Program-made: the position numbers and the translations under genes
Shown here: positions 42,234-53,186 of the stretch, one piece after another
Numbering within the stretch: the stretch's first letter is position 1
Layout: every line of letters starts with the position of its first letter
The notes under the pieces: model-generated
Seen by the model: only the letters and a program-made list of their open reading frames with translations
The model's database searches: none
Told to the model about the DNA's origin: nothing
NCBI GenBank assembly: GCA_947258435.1
Contig: CAMYID010000012.1
Coordinates: 62,001 to 126,000, forward strand
Direction of reading: 5' to 3'
From: an uncultured Alphaproteobacteria bacterium
Lineage (GTDB): Bacteria; Pseudomonadota; Alphaproteobacteria; UBA11222
DNA length: 64,000 nucleotides

Positions 42234-43772
42234 CTAGCTGCCCGCAACCCGGCGATCCTGTCCGGCCCAATAGGGTTCACGCAGATCCTTGCGCTTGATT
42301 TTCCCGACCGGGCTTTTGGGCAGGGGTTCAGTGCGCAGTTCGACCTGCCCGGGTTTTTTATATGAGCCAAGCTCGTCCGCGCACAGGCGAATGATCTCCT
42401 CAGCATTTACCGGCTGGTCGTTGACCACGCACACCGCCATCGGCGTTTCGCCCCATTTTTCGTGCGGAATGCCAAAAACCGCCACCTCGACCACCGCGGG
42501 ATGGCCCGCGATCACGTTCTCAAGCTCCATAGGCCAGATATTGTAGCCGCCTGAAATGATCATATCGTCGGACCGGTCAAGCATGTAGAGATAACCATTC
42601 TTGTCCAGCCGGCCGATATCGCCTGTCTTGACCCAGCCATTCACAAGCCGTTCTGCAGTGGCTTCGGGGTTGTTCCAGAAGCCTGTCATCTGGCCGTCCG
42701 TCTTGGCGACGATCTCGCCCGCCTCGCCCACAGGCAGGGGATTATTTTCCTCATCCCATATCTGCAACTGCGAGAAGGGGAGGGGCATACCGCAAGCACG
42801 CAGCGGGGTCGAGCCTTCCACCCCCTCGCGGAACCATTGCCGCGGCCCCATCATCGCAACCGGCAGAACTTCGGTCTGGCCATAGCCCTGATAGAGCACA
42901 TCGCCGAAAATCTCCCGCGCGCGCAGGGCAGTATCGTCGGAAATCGGCGCAGCCGAGATCAGCAGGCATTTCAGTTTCGACCAGTCGCGTGCCGCGACAC
43001 CGGGCAGATGCGCAATCGCATTGACCATGGTCGGCACCATGAACATAAAGCCGATGCCCTCGCGCTCCATTACATCGAGCGTGCCTGTGGGATCGAAATG
43101 ATCCTCAAGCACGTTACAGCCGCCACTCAGCCACATTGGCAGGAACAGATAACCGGATCCGTGTGAAATCGGCCCGACATGCAGGCAGCTATCGCCAGGC
43201 TCCACCGGCGGATAAAGGTAGAACCAGTCGCGGCCCGCCGCCAGCCAGGCGCGATGGGTATAGGAGACACCCTTGCTTTTGCCCGTCGTGCCGCCTGTAT
43301 GGCGGATGATGTAGATGTCATCGGGGTCGATCGGTATGTTGGGGTCCGTCGCCGGGTGGCTGGCAAGCCAGCTTTCATAGGTTTTGTCGCGGATTATGAC
43401 ATGGTCGAGGTCAGGCAGACTGTCGGCAATACCGTCAACTTCGGATGCATAATGCTCTGCGACAAGCAGGACGCGGCAATTGGTGTGGCCGAGCATATGT
43501 TCATGGGCTTCACGACCGTTACGGGGATAAAGCGGCACCCGCACGATATTGGCAACCGCACCGGCGATATAGAAGTCCGCCGCCTCAATGCTGTTATCTT
43601 CCAGAACGCCGACCCGTTCCCCCGGATTGACGCCCAGTGCGATGAGCGCATTGGCAAGCCGGACCCCGCGCGTCCACGCCTCGCTGAAGCTCAGACGTCG
43701 CGATCCCGCGACCACCGCGTCATAATCTGCGTAAAATTCGGCTGCGCGCCGCATCTGCGTCCGGACATCCAT
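42234..43772 (-). CDS. AMP-forming acyl-CoA synthetase / ligase
   Basis: A 512-residue ANL-superfamily enzyme that activates a carboxylic acid to its CoA thioester through an acyl-AMP. The ATP loop reads HTGGTTGKSKGV, the A5 motif GYGQTEVLPV, the hinge region SDDMIISGGYNIWPMELE, and the C-terminal lysine lies in KSPVGKIKRKDL. The length suits a medium-chain or aromatic acid ligase. It is divergent from the first amidohydrolase gene with a 231-bp gap, so both may be controlled together, and it would supply acyl-CoA to the many dehydrogenases of this region. Confidence 0.93.
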   Translation of the reverse strand: MDVRTQMRRAAEFYADYDAVVAGSRRLSFSEAWTRGVRLANALIALGVNPGERVGVLEDNSIEAADFYIAGAVANIVRVPLYPRNGREAHEHMLGHTNCRVLLVAEHYASEVDGIADSLPDLDHVIIRDKTYESWLASHPATDPNIPIDPDDIYIIRHTGGTTGKSKGVSYTHRAWLAAGRDWFYLYPPVEPGDSCLHVGPISHGSGYLFLPMWLSGGCNVLEDHFDPTGTLDVMEREGIGFMFMVPTMVNAIAHLPGVAARDWSKLKCLLISAAPISDDTALRAREIFGDVLYQGYGQTEVLPVAMMGPRQWFREGVEGSTPLRACGMPLPFSQLQIWDEENNPLPVGEAGEIVAKTDGQMTGFWNNPEATAERLVNGWVKTGDIGRLDKNGYLYMLDRSDDMIISGGYNIWPMELENVIAGHPAVVEVAVFGIPHEKWGETPMAVCVVNDQPVNAEEIIRLCADELGSYKKPGQVELRTEPLPKSPVGKIKRKDLREPYWAGQDRRVAGS

Positions 43773-43939
43773 CTCACTTACTCCCCACTCTTTATCGGTT
43801 GGACCGTTCTTGTTGGAACAAGTTTGCTGTGCGGACGGGTCTGCGTCAATTCCGTGGTCCCGATCTTCTTCCGTTTTATCTAAATAACCATAAAATAAGT
43901 GCGACTATTTGGCGCAGCGTCTCTCGGGGCTGTCATCCC

Positions 43940-43956
43940 TATAATTATGATCAGAG
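43940..43956 (+). promoter_or_regulatory. promoter-like element TATAATTATGATCAGAG, copy 1
   Basis: The 17-bp element sits 48 bp before the ATG of the first amidohydrolase gene. The same element, with one change, lies before the second amidohydrolase gene. It joins a perfect -10 box (TATAAT) to a TGATCA palindrome. No convincing -35 box is visible, so an activator or alternative sigma factor may be needed. Confidence 0.5.
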
Positions 43957-44003
43957 TTTCTAGCCGAGTTTCTGAGGATCACAACAATAAAAGGGAGGAA
44001 ACA

Positions 44004-45164
44004 ATGATACCTGCTGGCGCCATTTCGGCGGATTCCCATGTGACGGAGCCGCCTAATTGCTACATTGATTATATCGACCCGAAATTCCGCGATATCGCGC
44101 CCCGGATCGAGCGCACCGATTCCGGTGAAGATGTCTATGTCATCAAGGATATGAAGAAGGGCGTGCCGCTCGCCCTGCTTGATGGGGCGGGCTATTCGAT
44201 CAAGGATCGCAATGCGCGGGTTGGCAAGATCACATATGAAGAAACCCGGCCTGGCGGCTGGAACCCCAAGGCGCGGGCCGCCGATCTCGACCGCGACGGG
44301 ATCGCAGCCGAAATCATCTATGCCTCGGTCGGCATGGCGCTTTGCACCCATCCCGATGTAGCCTACAAGGATGCCTGCATGCAGGCCTATAACCGTTGGC
44401 TTGCCGAATTTTGCGGCGGGCTGCCAGAGCGGTTGTTCGGGCTGGCGCAGACGGCTGTCGTTTCCGTTGACAGCGCGATCGAGGATTTCCGTCGTGCCAA
44501 GGAAATGGGGATGGTCGGCATGATGATGCCCGGCGAACCGGTTGAAGGCGATTACGATCAGCCCGAATATGACGCATTGTGGGAATGTGCGACCGATCTC
44601 GACATGCCGATCTGTTTCCACATTCTGACCTCGCGTCAGGGCGGGTTCGGGCAGATTTTCAACCCTACCCGTGGCCACAAGATGAACGGTTTTCTGACAA
44701 TCATCCGCGCGGTGCAGGATGTGGTCGGTCTGCTGACGCTGGGCGGTGTGTTTGAACGACACCCCAGGCTCAAGATGGTTTGCGCGGAAGGGGATGCGGG
44801 CTGGATGCCGCATTACATGTACCGGATGGACCATGCGGCAAAGTTCAATGTGGAAGGGGGCATCATCCCTGGCCTCAGCAAGCTGCCCAGCGAATATCTC
44901 AAATCCAATGTCTGGATGACGTTCCAGGATGACTGGACCGCCTTCAAGACAGCGGATCTGATGAACTACAAGCAACTGATCTGGGCCAATGATTTTCCGC
45001 ACACAGATTCAACATGGCCACATTCGCAGGAGCTGCTGGCCGCGCATACGACCGAGCTGAGCGAAGCGCAGTGCCAGGCGATCATGCGCGACAATGTGGC
45101 GGGCATCTTCAACCTGCCGGCGGGTAATAAACCCTGGCGGATGGAGAAGATGGCGGCGGAATAG
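44004..45164 (+). CDS. amidohydrolase family 2 metal-dependent hydrolase/decarboxylase, copy 1
   Basis: A 386-residue TIM-barrel enzyme of PF04909, a family of metal-dependent hydrolases and non-oxidative decarboxylases (ACMSD, gamma-resorcylate decarboxylase). It begins AGAISADSHVTEP, with the first metal histidine in DSH; CFHILTSRQGG gives the next ligand, MDHAAKF is conserved, and NDFPHTDSTWP has the C-terminal metal aspartate. ATG 44004 has GGGAGGA four bases before it. A second gene nearly nine-tenths identical at residue level follows in tandem. The nearby acyl-CoA synthetase suggests that the product or substrate is an organic acid. Confidence 0.92.
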   Translation: MIPAGAISADSHVTEPPNCYIDYIDPKFRDIAPRIERTDSGEDVYVIKDMKKGVPLALLDGAGYSIKDRNARVGKITYEETRPGGWNPKARAADLDRDGIAAEIIYASVGMALCTHPDVAYKDACMQAYNRWLAEFCGGLPERLFGLAQTAVVSVDSAIEDFRRAKEMGMVGMMMPGEPVEGDYDQPEYDALWECATDLDMPICFHILTSRQGGFGQIFNPTRGHKMNGFLTIIRAVQDVVGLLTLGGVFERHPRLKMVCAEGDAGWMPHYMYRMDHAAKFNVEGGIIPGLSKLPSEYLKSNVWMTFQDDWTAFKTADLMNYKQLIWANDFPHTDSTWPHSQELLAAHTTELSEAQCQAIMRDNVAGIFNLPAGNKPWRMEKMAAE

Positions 45165-45198
45165 CTCCGGGCGCTTCCCGCGGTATTGCCAAACTAGG

Positions 45199-45229
45199 CC
45201 GGAGGCCGCAGCGCAGATGCGGCCTCCGG
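45199..45229 (+). terminator. strong hairpin after amidohydrolase copy 1
   Basis: CCGGAGGCCGCA (45199-45210) pairs perfectly with TGCGGCCTCCGG (45218-45229) around a 7-base loop. No T tract follows. It lies 35 bp after the stop of copy 1 and separates the two amidohydrolases, so each probably has its own transcript. Confidence 0.65.
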
Positions 45230-45340
45230 TTGCCGTATACCCCGGCGTTCGCCCCGCTGGTTTTGTGACTTTCCCGCGCTTTTTCGCCGCATCGTTTGCA
45301 GGCGCAAAAATTACCCTTCAGGATTGTGGGGGAACTGCGC

Positions 45341-45357
45341 TATAATTCTGATCAGAG
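45341..45357 (+). promoter_or_regulatory. promoter-like element TATAATTCTGATCAGAG, copy 2
   Basis: This copy differs from copy 1 at one base and extends the centre to the perfect palindrome TCTGATCAGA (45347-45356). It lies 30 bp before the ATG of amidohydrolase copy 2. The conservation, while flanking DNA has diverged, suggests a functional site. Confidence 0.5.
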
Positions 45358-45387
45358 ATTAAGCACAAAAACGGGAAGGAACGGATC

Positions 45388-46560
45388 ATGGCAAAGGATG
45401 AAATTCCGGCGGGCGCAATTTCTGCTGACTCGCATATTACCGAGCCGCCAAATTGCTATGTCGATTATATCGATCCCAAATATCGCGATGTGGCGCCGCG
45501 GATTGAAAAGTCCGATAAGGGCGATGAAGTTTATGTCATTAAAGACCTGAAAAAGGTCGTGCCGCTCGCATTGCTGGACGGGGCGGGCTATTCGATCGCG
45601 GAACGCAAGGCACGGGTCGGCACCATCCGGTTTGATGAGACGCGGCCTGCGGGCTGGGACCCCAAGGCGCGCGCGCAAGCGCAGGAACGCGACGGGATCG
45701 CGGCTGAGATCATCTATGCCTCGGTCGGCATGGCGCTTTGCACCCATCCGGATGCGGACTACAAGAATGCCTGCATGCAGGCCTATAACCGCTGGCTTGC
45801 GGAATTTTGTGGCGGGCTGCCCAACCGCCTGTTCGGTCTGGCGCAGACGGCAGTGATGTCGGTCGACAGCGCGATCGAGGATTTCCGTCGTGCCAAGGAA
45901 ATGGGCATGGTCGGCATGATGATGCCGGGCGAGCCGATGGAAGGCGATTACGATCAGCCCGAATATGACGCATTGTGGGAATGTGCGACCGATCTCGACA
46001 TGCCGATCTGTTTCCACATCCTGACCTCGCGTACCGGCGGTTTCTCGCGCAAGCAGAATACCCATCGCGGTCATCCGATGAACAGCTTCCTGACGATCAT
46101 CCGCGCGGTGCAGGATGTGGTCGGTCTGCTGACGCTGGGCGGCGTGTTCGAACGGCATCCCAGGCTCAAGATGGTTTGCGCGGAAGGGGATGCGGGCTGG
46201 ATGCCGCACTATATGTACCGCATGGATCACGCGGCGAACTTCAATGTGGAAGGGGGCATCATCCCCGGCCTCAGCAAGCTGCCCAGCGAATATCTCAAAT
46301 CCAATGTCTGGATGACATTCCAGGATGACTGGACCGCCTTCAAGACAGCGGATCTGATGAATTACAAGCAGCTGATCTGGGCCAATGATTTTCCGCACAC
46401 AGATTCAACCTGGCCACATTCGCAGGAGCTGCTGGCCGAGCATACGACCGAGCTGAGCGAAGCGCAGTGCCAGGCGATCATGCGTGACAATGTCGCGGAG
46501 ATATTCAACCTGCCGGCGGGTAATAAACCCTGGCGGATGGAGAAGATGGCGGCGGAATAA
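45388..46560 (+). CDS. amidohydrolase family 2 metal-dependent hydrolase/decarboxylase, copy 2
   Basis: A 390-residue tandem paralogue of the preceding gene. Direct comparison shows about 40 differences in 386 aligned residues. These concentrate in the first third and in one loop after CFHILTSR (TGGFSRKQNTHRGHP against QGGFGQIFNPTRGHK), while the last 140 residues are almost identical. All metal-site motifs are kept. The variable loop follows a metal-binding histidine and could change substrate choice. The ribosome-binding site is GGGAAGGAA. Confidence 0.92.
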   Translation: MAKDEIPAGAISADSHITEPPNCYVDYIDPKYRDVAPRIEKSDKGDEVYVIKDLKKVVPLALLDGAGYSIAERKARVGTIRFDETRPAGWDPKARAQAQERDGIAAEIIYASVGMALCTHPDADYKNACMQAYNRWLAEFCGGLPNRLFGLAQTAVMSVDSAIEDFRRAKEMGMVGMMMPGEPMEGDYDQPEYDALWECATDLDMPICFHILTSRTGGFSRKQNTHRGHPMNSFLTIIRAVQDVVGLLTLGGVFERHPRLKMVCAEGDAGWMPHYMYRMDHAANFNVEGGIIPGLSKLPSEYLKSNVWMTFQDDWTAFKTADLMNYKQLIWANDFPHTDSTWPHSQELLAEHTTELSEAQCQAIMRDNVAEIFNLPAGNKPWRMEKMAAE

Positions 46561-46590
46561 CTTCCGGCTCCCGCCAGTTTGCGAAAAATG

Positions 46591-46619
46591 AAAAAGGTCC
46601 GGCTTGCCCGGGCCTTTTT
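46591..46619. terminator. bidirectional Rho-independent terminator
   Basis: AAAAAGGTCCGG (46591-46602) pairs with CCGGGCCTTTTT, with one G-U pair and loop CTTGC. A-run and T-run flank the stem, so it can stop transcription from both the amidohydrolase gene and the convergent sulfatase gene. Confidence 0.88.
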
Positions 46620-46646
46620 CAGTTGTGTCCGACCTGTCCGCGCCTG

Positions 46647-48329
46647 TCAGCGGTTCGATATATCGATCACCCCGTTGCGGGCGACGTAATCCGCCCAATC
46701 TGCTTTCAGTTCGGCAAGCTTGCCCGGTTCGGTGGCGGCCAGATCGCGGGTTTCGGCCGGGTCTTTTGCAATATTGAAAAGCTCCCAGCGTCCCGGTGTG
46801 CCGTCGAACCGGTTCACCCAAAGAAGCTTCCAGTCCCCCTTGCGGATCGCGCGGCTGCCAAACAGTTCCCACCCGATATAATCGTCATGCACCGGCCCGT
46901 CCCCACCGCCAAAATAGGCCGCCATCGAACGACCCTGAACAGGGGCCGGGGAGATGCCGTCGATTTTCTCAGGCGGGGTAATGCCTGCCATGGCATAGAG
47001 CGTCGGTGCGATATCCATGATATGGGCGATCGTTGTGGCGTCTGTCTCGCCGCGGCGGTTAATACCGGCGCCCGCGACGATAAAGGGGGAGCGGATACCC
47101 CCTTCTGCGGTAAAGAATTTCAGCAGGCGGAAGGGGGCCATGCTTGCATGCGCCCAGCCTGCGCCAACCGAAATACGCGAGCCCTTGCTGCCCCAGTTTT
47201 CGGTCTTGTTATCGAAATTCCCGGGCAGCCAATCGGGTATTGTGCGCGGATAGCGTTCATACTGATTGCCGTTTGCGCCATTGTCGGAAAAAAAGATGAT
47301 GACCGTATTATCGTATAGGCCGCGTTGCCGGAGCGTTGCGATCACCCGCCCGATCTGATGATCCATATTGGCGACCATGCCGGCATAGATCTCCATTTTC
47401 CGCGCGGCGTCCGCTTGTGCGCCGGGTGGCAAGTCATCCCAGGGCTGAACATGGGGCAGGCGCGCAGCAGGCGCGATATCGGGCGGTAACAGGGCGTGCG
47501 CGGCGAGTGCATCGATCCGGGCCTCGCGCAGTGCGTCATAACCCGTATCGTACCAGCCTTTGAACTTGTCCGACCAATCGGGCGGTACATGCAGCGGGTC
47601 GTGCGGCGCGGTAAAGGCCAGATAGGCGAAGAAGGGGGCATCACGCGGATGCGCATCCAGATAGCCGATCAGCTTGTCGGCATAATGGCGCGAGGAATAA
47701 AAATCGTCAGGCAGCGGAATTTCCGCGTCATCTTCCACATAGGTGACGAGATAGTCTAGCCCGTCACTCGGCGGGAACAGCGGCAGACGGCTGTCATAAT
47801 GGCTGCCCCCCGCCTGAAGCAGCGCGAAGCTGCGATCGAACCCCTTGTCGACAGGCCAGTAACCGCGCTTTTCACCCAGATGCCATTTGCCCGACATATA
47901 GGTGCGGTAGCCATTGCGGCGCAAAATATCGGGCAGGGAATAAACACTGTCGAGCAGATGGCCTTCATAGCCGGGCTGGTTTTGCAGATCGGGAAAGCGG
48001 TCCAGCACCTCGCGCATCGTGCCGATCCCCGCCTTGTGATTATCGACACCGGAAAACAGCATCGCACGGGCGGGCGAACAGGTCGGCGCGGTATAGAAAC
48101 TGCCCATCCGCAGCCCGCGTTCGGCAAGCGCCTGTAGCGCGGGTGTGGGAATTTCCCCGCCAAAGGGGGTGAAATCGGAATAACCCAGATCATCGGCAAC
48201 GATCAGCAGGAAATTCGGTTGCGATCCGGTCGTCCCGGTCTGCGCCGCCATCGTCCATCCGGGCACCGGGGTCAAAAGGGCGAGCGCAGCCAGAAGCCGG
48301 CGCAGCGCCCTGCCGGGTTGAATGGTCAT
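46647..48329 (-). CDS. secreted type I sulfatase (arylsulfatase-like)
   Basis: A 560-residue exported sulfatase with an N-terminal signal peptide (about residues 1-29, LLAALALLTPVPGWTMAAQ). The calcium ligands are Asp46-Asp47 in VADDLGYSD. The formylglycine motif is CSPAR with Cys84, followed by GVDNHKAGIGTM as in AtsA-type arylsulfatases. Its cysteine must be converted to formylglycine by a separate enzyme before export; that gene is not in the window. It cleaves sulfate esters in the periplasm or outside. It lies 54 bp downstream of the PQQ alcohol dehydrogenase gene on the same strand. Confidence 0.94.
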   Translation of the reverse strand: MTIQPGRALRRLLAALALLTPVPGWTMAAQTGTTGSQPNFLLIVADDLGYSDFTPFGGEIPTPALQALAERGLRMGSFYTAPTCSPARAMLFSGVDNHKAGIGTMREVLDRFPDLQNQPGYEGHLLDSVYSLPDILRRNGYRTYMSGKWHLGEKRGYWPVDKGFDRSFALLQAGGSHYDSRLPLFPPSDGLDYLVTYVEDDAEIPLPDDFYSSRHYADKLIGYLDAHPRDAPFFAYLAFTAPHDPLHVPPDWSDKFKGWYDTGYDALREARIDALAAHALLPPDIAPAARLPHVQPWDDLPPGAQADAARKMEIYAGMVANMDHQIGRVIATLRQRGLYDNTVIIFFSDNGANGNQYERYPRTIPDWLPGNFDNKTENWGSKGSRISVGAGWAHASMAPFRLLKFFTAEGGIRSPFIVAGAGINRRGETDATTIAHIMDIAPTLYAMAGITPPEKIDGISPAPVQGRSMAAYFGGGDGPVHDDYIGWELFGSRAIRKGDWKLLWVNRFDGTPGRWELFNIAKDPAETRDLAATEPGKLAELKADWADYVARNGVIDISNR

Positions 48330-48383
48330 GCCGCTCTCCCTGTTGTTATTGTTTGGCGAGGCGGGTGGGGTGACGGGACGCGG

Positions 48384-50483
<2,100 letters not shown>

Positions 50484-50585
50484 TTCCTCCCCGCCAAATT
50501 CTTATCTGCCCCAAATTATCCGGCCCCGTCTTCGGGTGCAACATATCCGCACATCAGCAGCCAGGCATGGGTGTGCCCGCGCGGT

Positions 50586-51839
50586 TCAATCCCCGGCAAT
50601 GGTGGGGGCAGGCGCCGCTTCAGTTTCCGGCGTGCTGATGCGGCGGCCTTTTTGGGTGGCAGGCACCGCAATGGCAAGGGTCAGCAGGCCGCAGGCGCAG
50701 ATAATAAGGGTCAGCGGTAGCTGGGTACCATCAAAGCTGCGCCCGACCAGTGCGCCGATCAGTGCCGCGCAGCTCATCTGTACGAATCCGAACAGGGAAG
50801 AGGCCGCCCCGGCCATATGCGGAAATGGCGTCAGCGCACCGGCAATCGATTGCGGCAGTACCATGCCGACCGATGCCATGAAAAACATATGCGGTCCGAC
50901 CACCGCCATTGGCCGATCGATACCGCCCAGCGCCAGCGCCAGCATGGCGAGGCCGGATGCAGCGGCCAGCCATGCGCCGAACCAGACAATCCGGGCAAGG
51001 CCTACACGTTCGGTCAGTCGCGTGGCAATGCGCGTTCCGCAGACATAACCCAGGCACACAAGCGCGAAATAGAAGCCGAAATTTTCCGCCGCAACCCCGA
51101 ACACCCCCTGAAGCACGAAGGACGAGCCGGAAATAAACGCAAACAAGCCCGCAAAGCTGAAGCAGCCGCAGGCCATATAGCCAAGATAAACCCGGTGTCG
51201 CAGCAGGCTGCGGAAGTTGGCCGCAAGCTGAAGAGGCTGCAGGGCATCGGGGTCCGGGATATGCAGGGATTCGGCAATCTTCAGAACAAGCGCGGCGATG
51301 GCAATTACCCCGATCAGCCCGACAAATATGAAGGAGGCGTGCCAACCCCACCAGATCTCAAGATATCCGCCGATGATCGGTGCGATGGCGGGTACCAGCC
51401 CCATCACCGAACCCATCGCCGACAGCATGCGCGCCGCCTTGTCGCCGCCATGCAGATCGCGCGCAATCGCCCGCGCCAGGACCGGTCCCGCGCTTGCGCC
51501 GACCGCCTGAAAAAAGCGCAGCACGATCAGCATTTCAATTGATTGCGCGATGGTGCAGGCAAAGCTTGCGGCGACAAAGATCGCAAGCCCGCCGAACATA
51601 ACCGGCTTGCGGCCGAAACGATCCGACATCGGGCCGTAGAAAAGCTGGCTGATCGCAAGTCCCAGCATGAAGGCGCTGAGCGTGAGCTGAATTTCTGCCG
51701 TGCTTGCGCTGAAGACCCCTTCCATGGCGGGCAGGGAGGGCAGATAGGTGTCGGTCGCCAGCGCGCCGATCGATGTGAACAGCGCCAGCACGATGACAAG
51801 CGCGCGCGAATCGGGGGTCAGCTTGCGCATCGCGGGCAT
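50586..51839 (-). CDS. Bcr/CflA-family MFS drug exporter
   Basis: A 417-residue 12-helix major facilitator of the Bcr/CflA drug:H+ antiporter group. The opening LFTSIGALATDTYLPSLPAM and the motif QLFYGPMSDRFGRKPVMFGG are diagnostic. Its start lies 3 bp after the stop of the YgjP-like gene on the same strand, so both share a transcript. It may be followed by the PQQ dehydrogenase gene, 102 bp downstream on the same strand, but that gap allows a separate promoter. The exported compound is unknown. Confidence 0.93.
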   Translation of the reverse strand: MPAMRKLTPDSRALVIVLALFTSIGALATDTYLPSLPAMEGVFSASTAEIQLTLSAFMLGLAISQLFYGPMSDRFGRKPVMFGGLAIFVAASFACTIAQSIEMLIVLRFFQAVGASAGPVLARAIARDLHGGDKAARMLSAMGSVMGLVPAIAPIIGGYLEIWWGWHASFIFVGLIGVIAIAALVLKIAESLHIPDPDALQPLQLAANFRSLLRHRVYLGYMACGCFSFAGLFAFISGSSFVLQGVFGVAAENFGFYFALVCLGYVCGTRIATRLTERVGLARIVWFGAWLAAASGLAMLALALGGIDRPMAVVGPHMFFMASVGMVLPQSIAGALTPFPHMAGAASSLFGFVQMSCAALIGALVGRSFDGTQLPLTLIICACGLLTLAIAVPATQKGRRISTPETEAAPAPTIAGD

Positions 51840-51842
51840 GCC

Positions 51843-52634
51843 TCAGGCCTTGCCTGTCTGACGCCCGCAGGCGGCCTGTCTCGCGACATTGCGATAGCGG
51901 TGCAGCCCCGCCCCCTGCTCGCGCAGCCAGCGATCTGCCGCATCGGTGTCGGAAATGCGGCTGCGCACAAGCCGCCAGAAGGCGGGGCTGTGGTTCATCT
52001 CCACCAGATGCGCGGCTTCATGGGCGGCGACATAGTCAAGAATTTCCGTTGGTGCGAGGATCAGCCGCCAGGAAAAGGACAGATTGCCCGCCGCCGTGCA
52101 GGCACCCCAGCGGGTTTTCGGATCGCGTACGGTAATCCGCCCCGGGCGTTTGCCGAAGGCTGAGGCATGGGATGTGGCTGCAATATGCAGGGCTTTGCGC
52201 GCCTCTTTTTTCAGCCAGTCCTCAAGACGCCGCCCCAGATGCGCGGCTTCGCCTGAAACGTGAATCTGCCCGTCCCGCCGGTCCACGACCCCGCGCATGT
52301 CCGGGGCATGTCTGATGATGTGCGGTTGCCCGGCAAACGGGATTTCCGCGCCTGCGCGCAGGGTGACAAGCGGGGGCTGATCGGCCAGCCTTTTTGCGAT
52401 CCAGCCGCGATGCGAATCGAAGAATTCCCAGGCAAGCCCGCTGGCGCAATGGTTTGGCACCACAAGGGTGACCGAACCGGGTTCGGGGTCGATGCGGATC
52501 TGTACCCGCCGGGCGCGCGGTGTGCGACGCAGGGTGACATGCAGCGGGCTGCCATTGATTTCCACATGATGCCGGCTCAACTGAACCACGGGCTGTTTCC
52601 TGATGCGTCCTGTTCTGCCTATGATGCTTGTCAT
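51843..52634 (-). CDS. YgjP/SprT-like zinc metalloprotein (DUF45, M48-related)
   Basis: A 263-residue protein of the YgjP family (DUF45). The zinc motif HEAAH is at 205-209, the third ligand His215 lies in NHSPAFW, and the conserved TRWGACT precedes them. The N-terminal half (VEINGSPLHVTLRRTPRARRVQIRI) is a beta-rich domain. Some relatives are metal-dependent hydrolases near restriction or repair genes, but the cellular role is poorly known. ATG 52634 has GGGGACG seven bases upstream. That ATG overlaps the divergent VOC gene start within one CATG. Confidence 0.88.
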   Translation of the reverse strand: MTSIIGRTGRIRKQPVVQLSRHHVEINGSPLHVTLRRTPRARRVQIRIDPEPGSVTLVVPNHCASGLAWEFFDSHRGWIAKRLADQPPLVTLRAGAEIPFAGQPHIIRHAPDMRGVVDRRDGQIHVSGEAAHLGRRLEDWLKKEARKALHIAATSHASAFGKRPGRITVRDPKTRWGACTAAGNLSFSWRLILAPTEILDYVAAHEAAHLVEMNHSPAFWRLVRSRISDTDAADRWLREQGAGLHRYRNVARQAACGRQTGKA

Positions 52635-53076
52635 GAACACGTCCCCACGTCCAGCATTTCACCTGGCTTTCCGTGTCGACGACCTCGAAGCGGCGCGGCA
52701 ATTTTATGGTGGATTGTTACGCTGCGCGGAAGGACGCAGCACCAAGGACTGGATCGATTTCGACTTTTACGGGCATCAGATCGTCGCGCATATGCTGCCC
52801 GAAGATGCTGCGCGACCTTCTGCGTCAGGGCAGGTTGACGATGTGGCGGTGCCGGTGCCGCATTTCGGGCTGGTGCTTGACTGGGCGGAATGGTGCGCAC
52901 TTGTTGACCGGCTCGAATCGCATCCGGTGGATTTTCTGATCGCGCCGGAAATCCGGTTTGCCGGGCAGCGGGGCGAGCAGGGCAGTTTCTTCCTGCGCGA
53001 CCCGGCCGGCAATGCGCTTGAATTCAAGGCAATGCGTCATCCCGACGCGTTGTTTGCGGAATTTGAGGCCGATTAG
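52633..53076 (+). CDS. VOC/glyoxalase superfamily protein
   Basis: A 147-residue VOC protein. It opens FHLAFRVDDLEAARQFYGGLL, a standard first beta-alpha-beta unit, and ends FFLRDPAGNALEFKAM. His7 equivalents and the C-terminal glutamate could bind a metal. Relatives include glyoxalase, dioxygenase and antibiotic-binding proteins, so the function is open. ATG 52633 overlaps the start of the divergent YgjP-like gene. No ribosome-binding site is visible upstream, and ATGs at 52621 and 52624 are alternative starts. Confidence 0.85.
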   Translation: MNTSPRPAFHLAFRVDDLEAARQFYGGLLRCAEGRSTKDWIDFDFYGHQIVAHMLPEDAARPSASGQVDDVAVPVPHFGLVLDWAEWCALVDRLESHPVDFLIAPEIRFAGQRGEQGSFFLRDPAGNALEFKAMRHPDALFAEFEAD

Positions 53077-53186
53077 GCCCGTACCTGCCAGTCCCGCCTG
53101 GGCAATCACACACAACTGATCAGCCTGTCGGACAGCTTGCCCTTCCTGGCTACTCTTTTTGGCGTGCCCCTGTTAACGCGCCTCTG

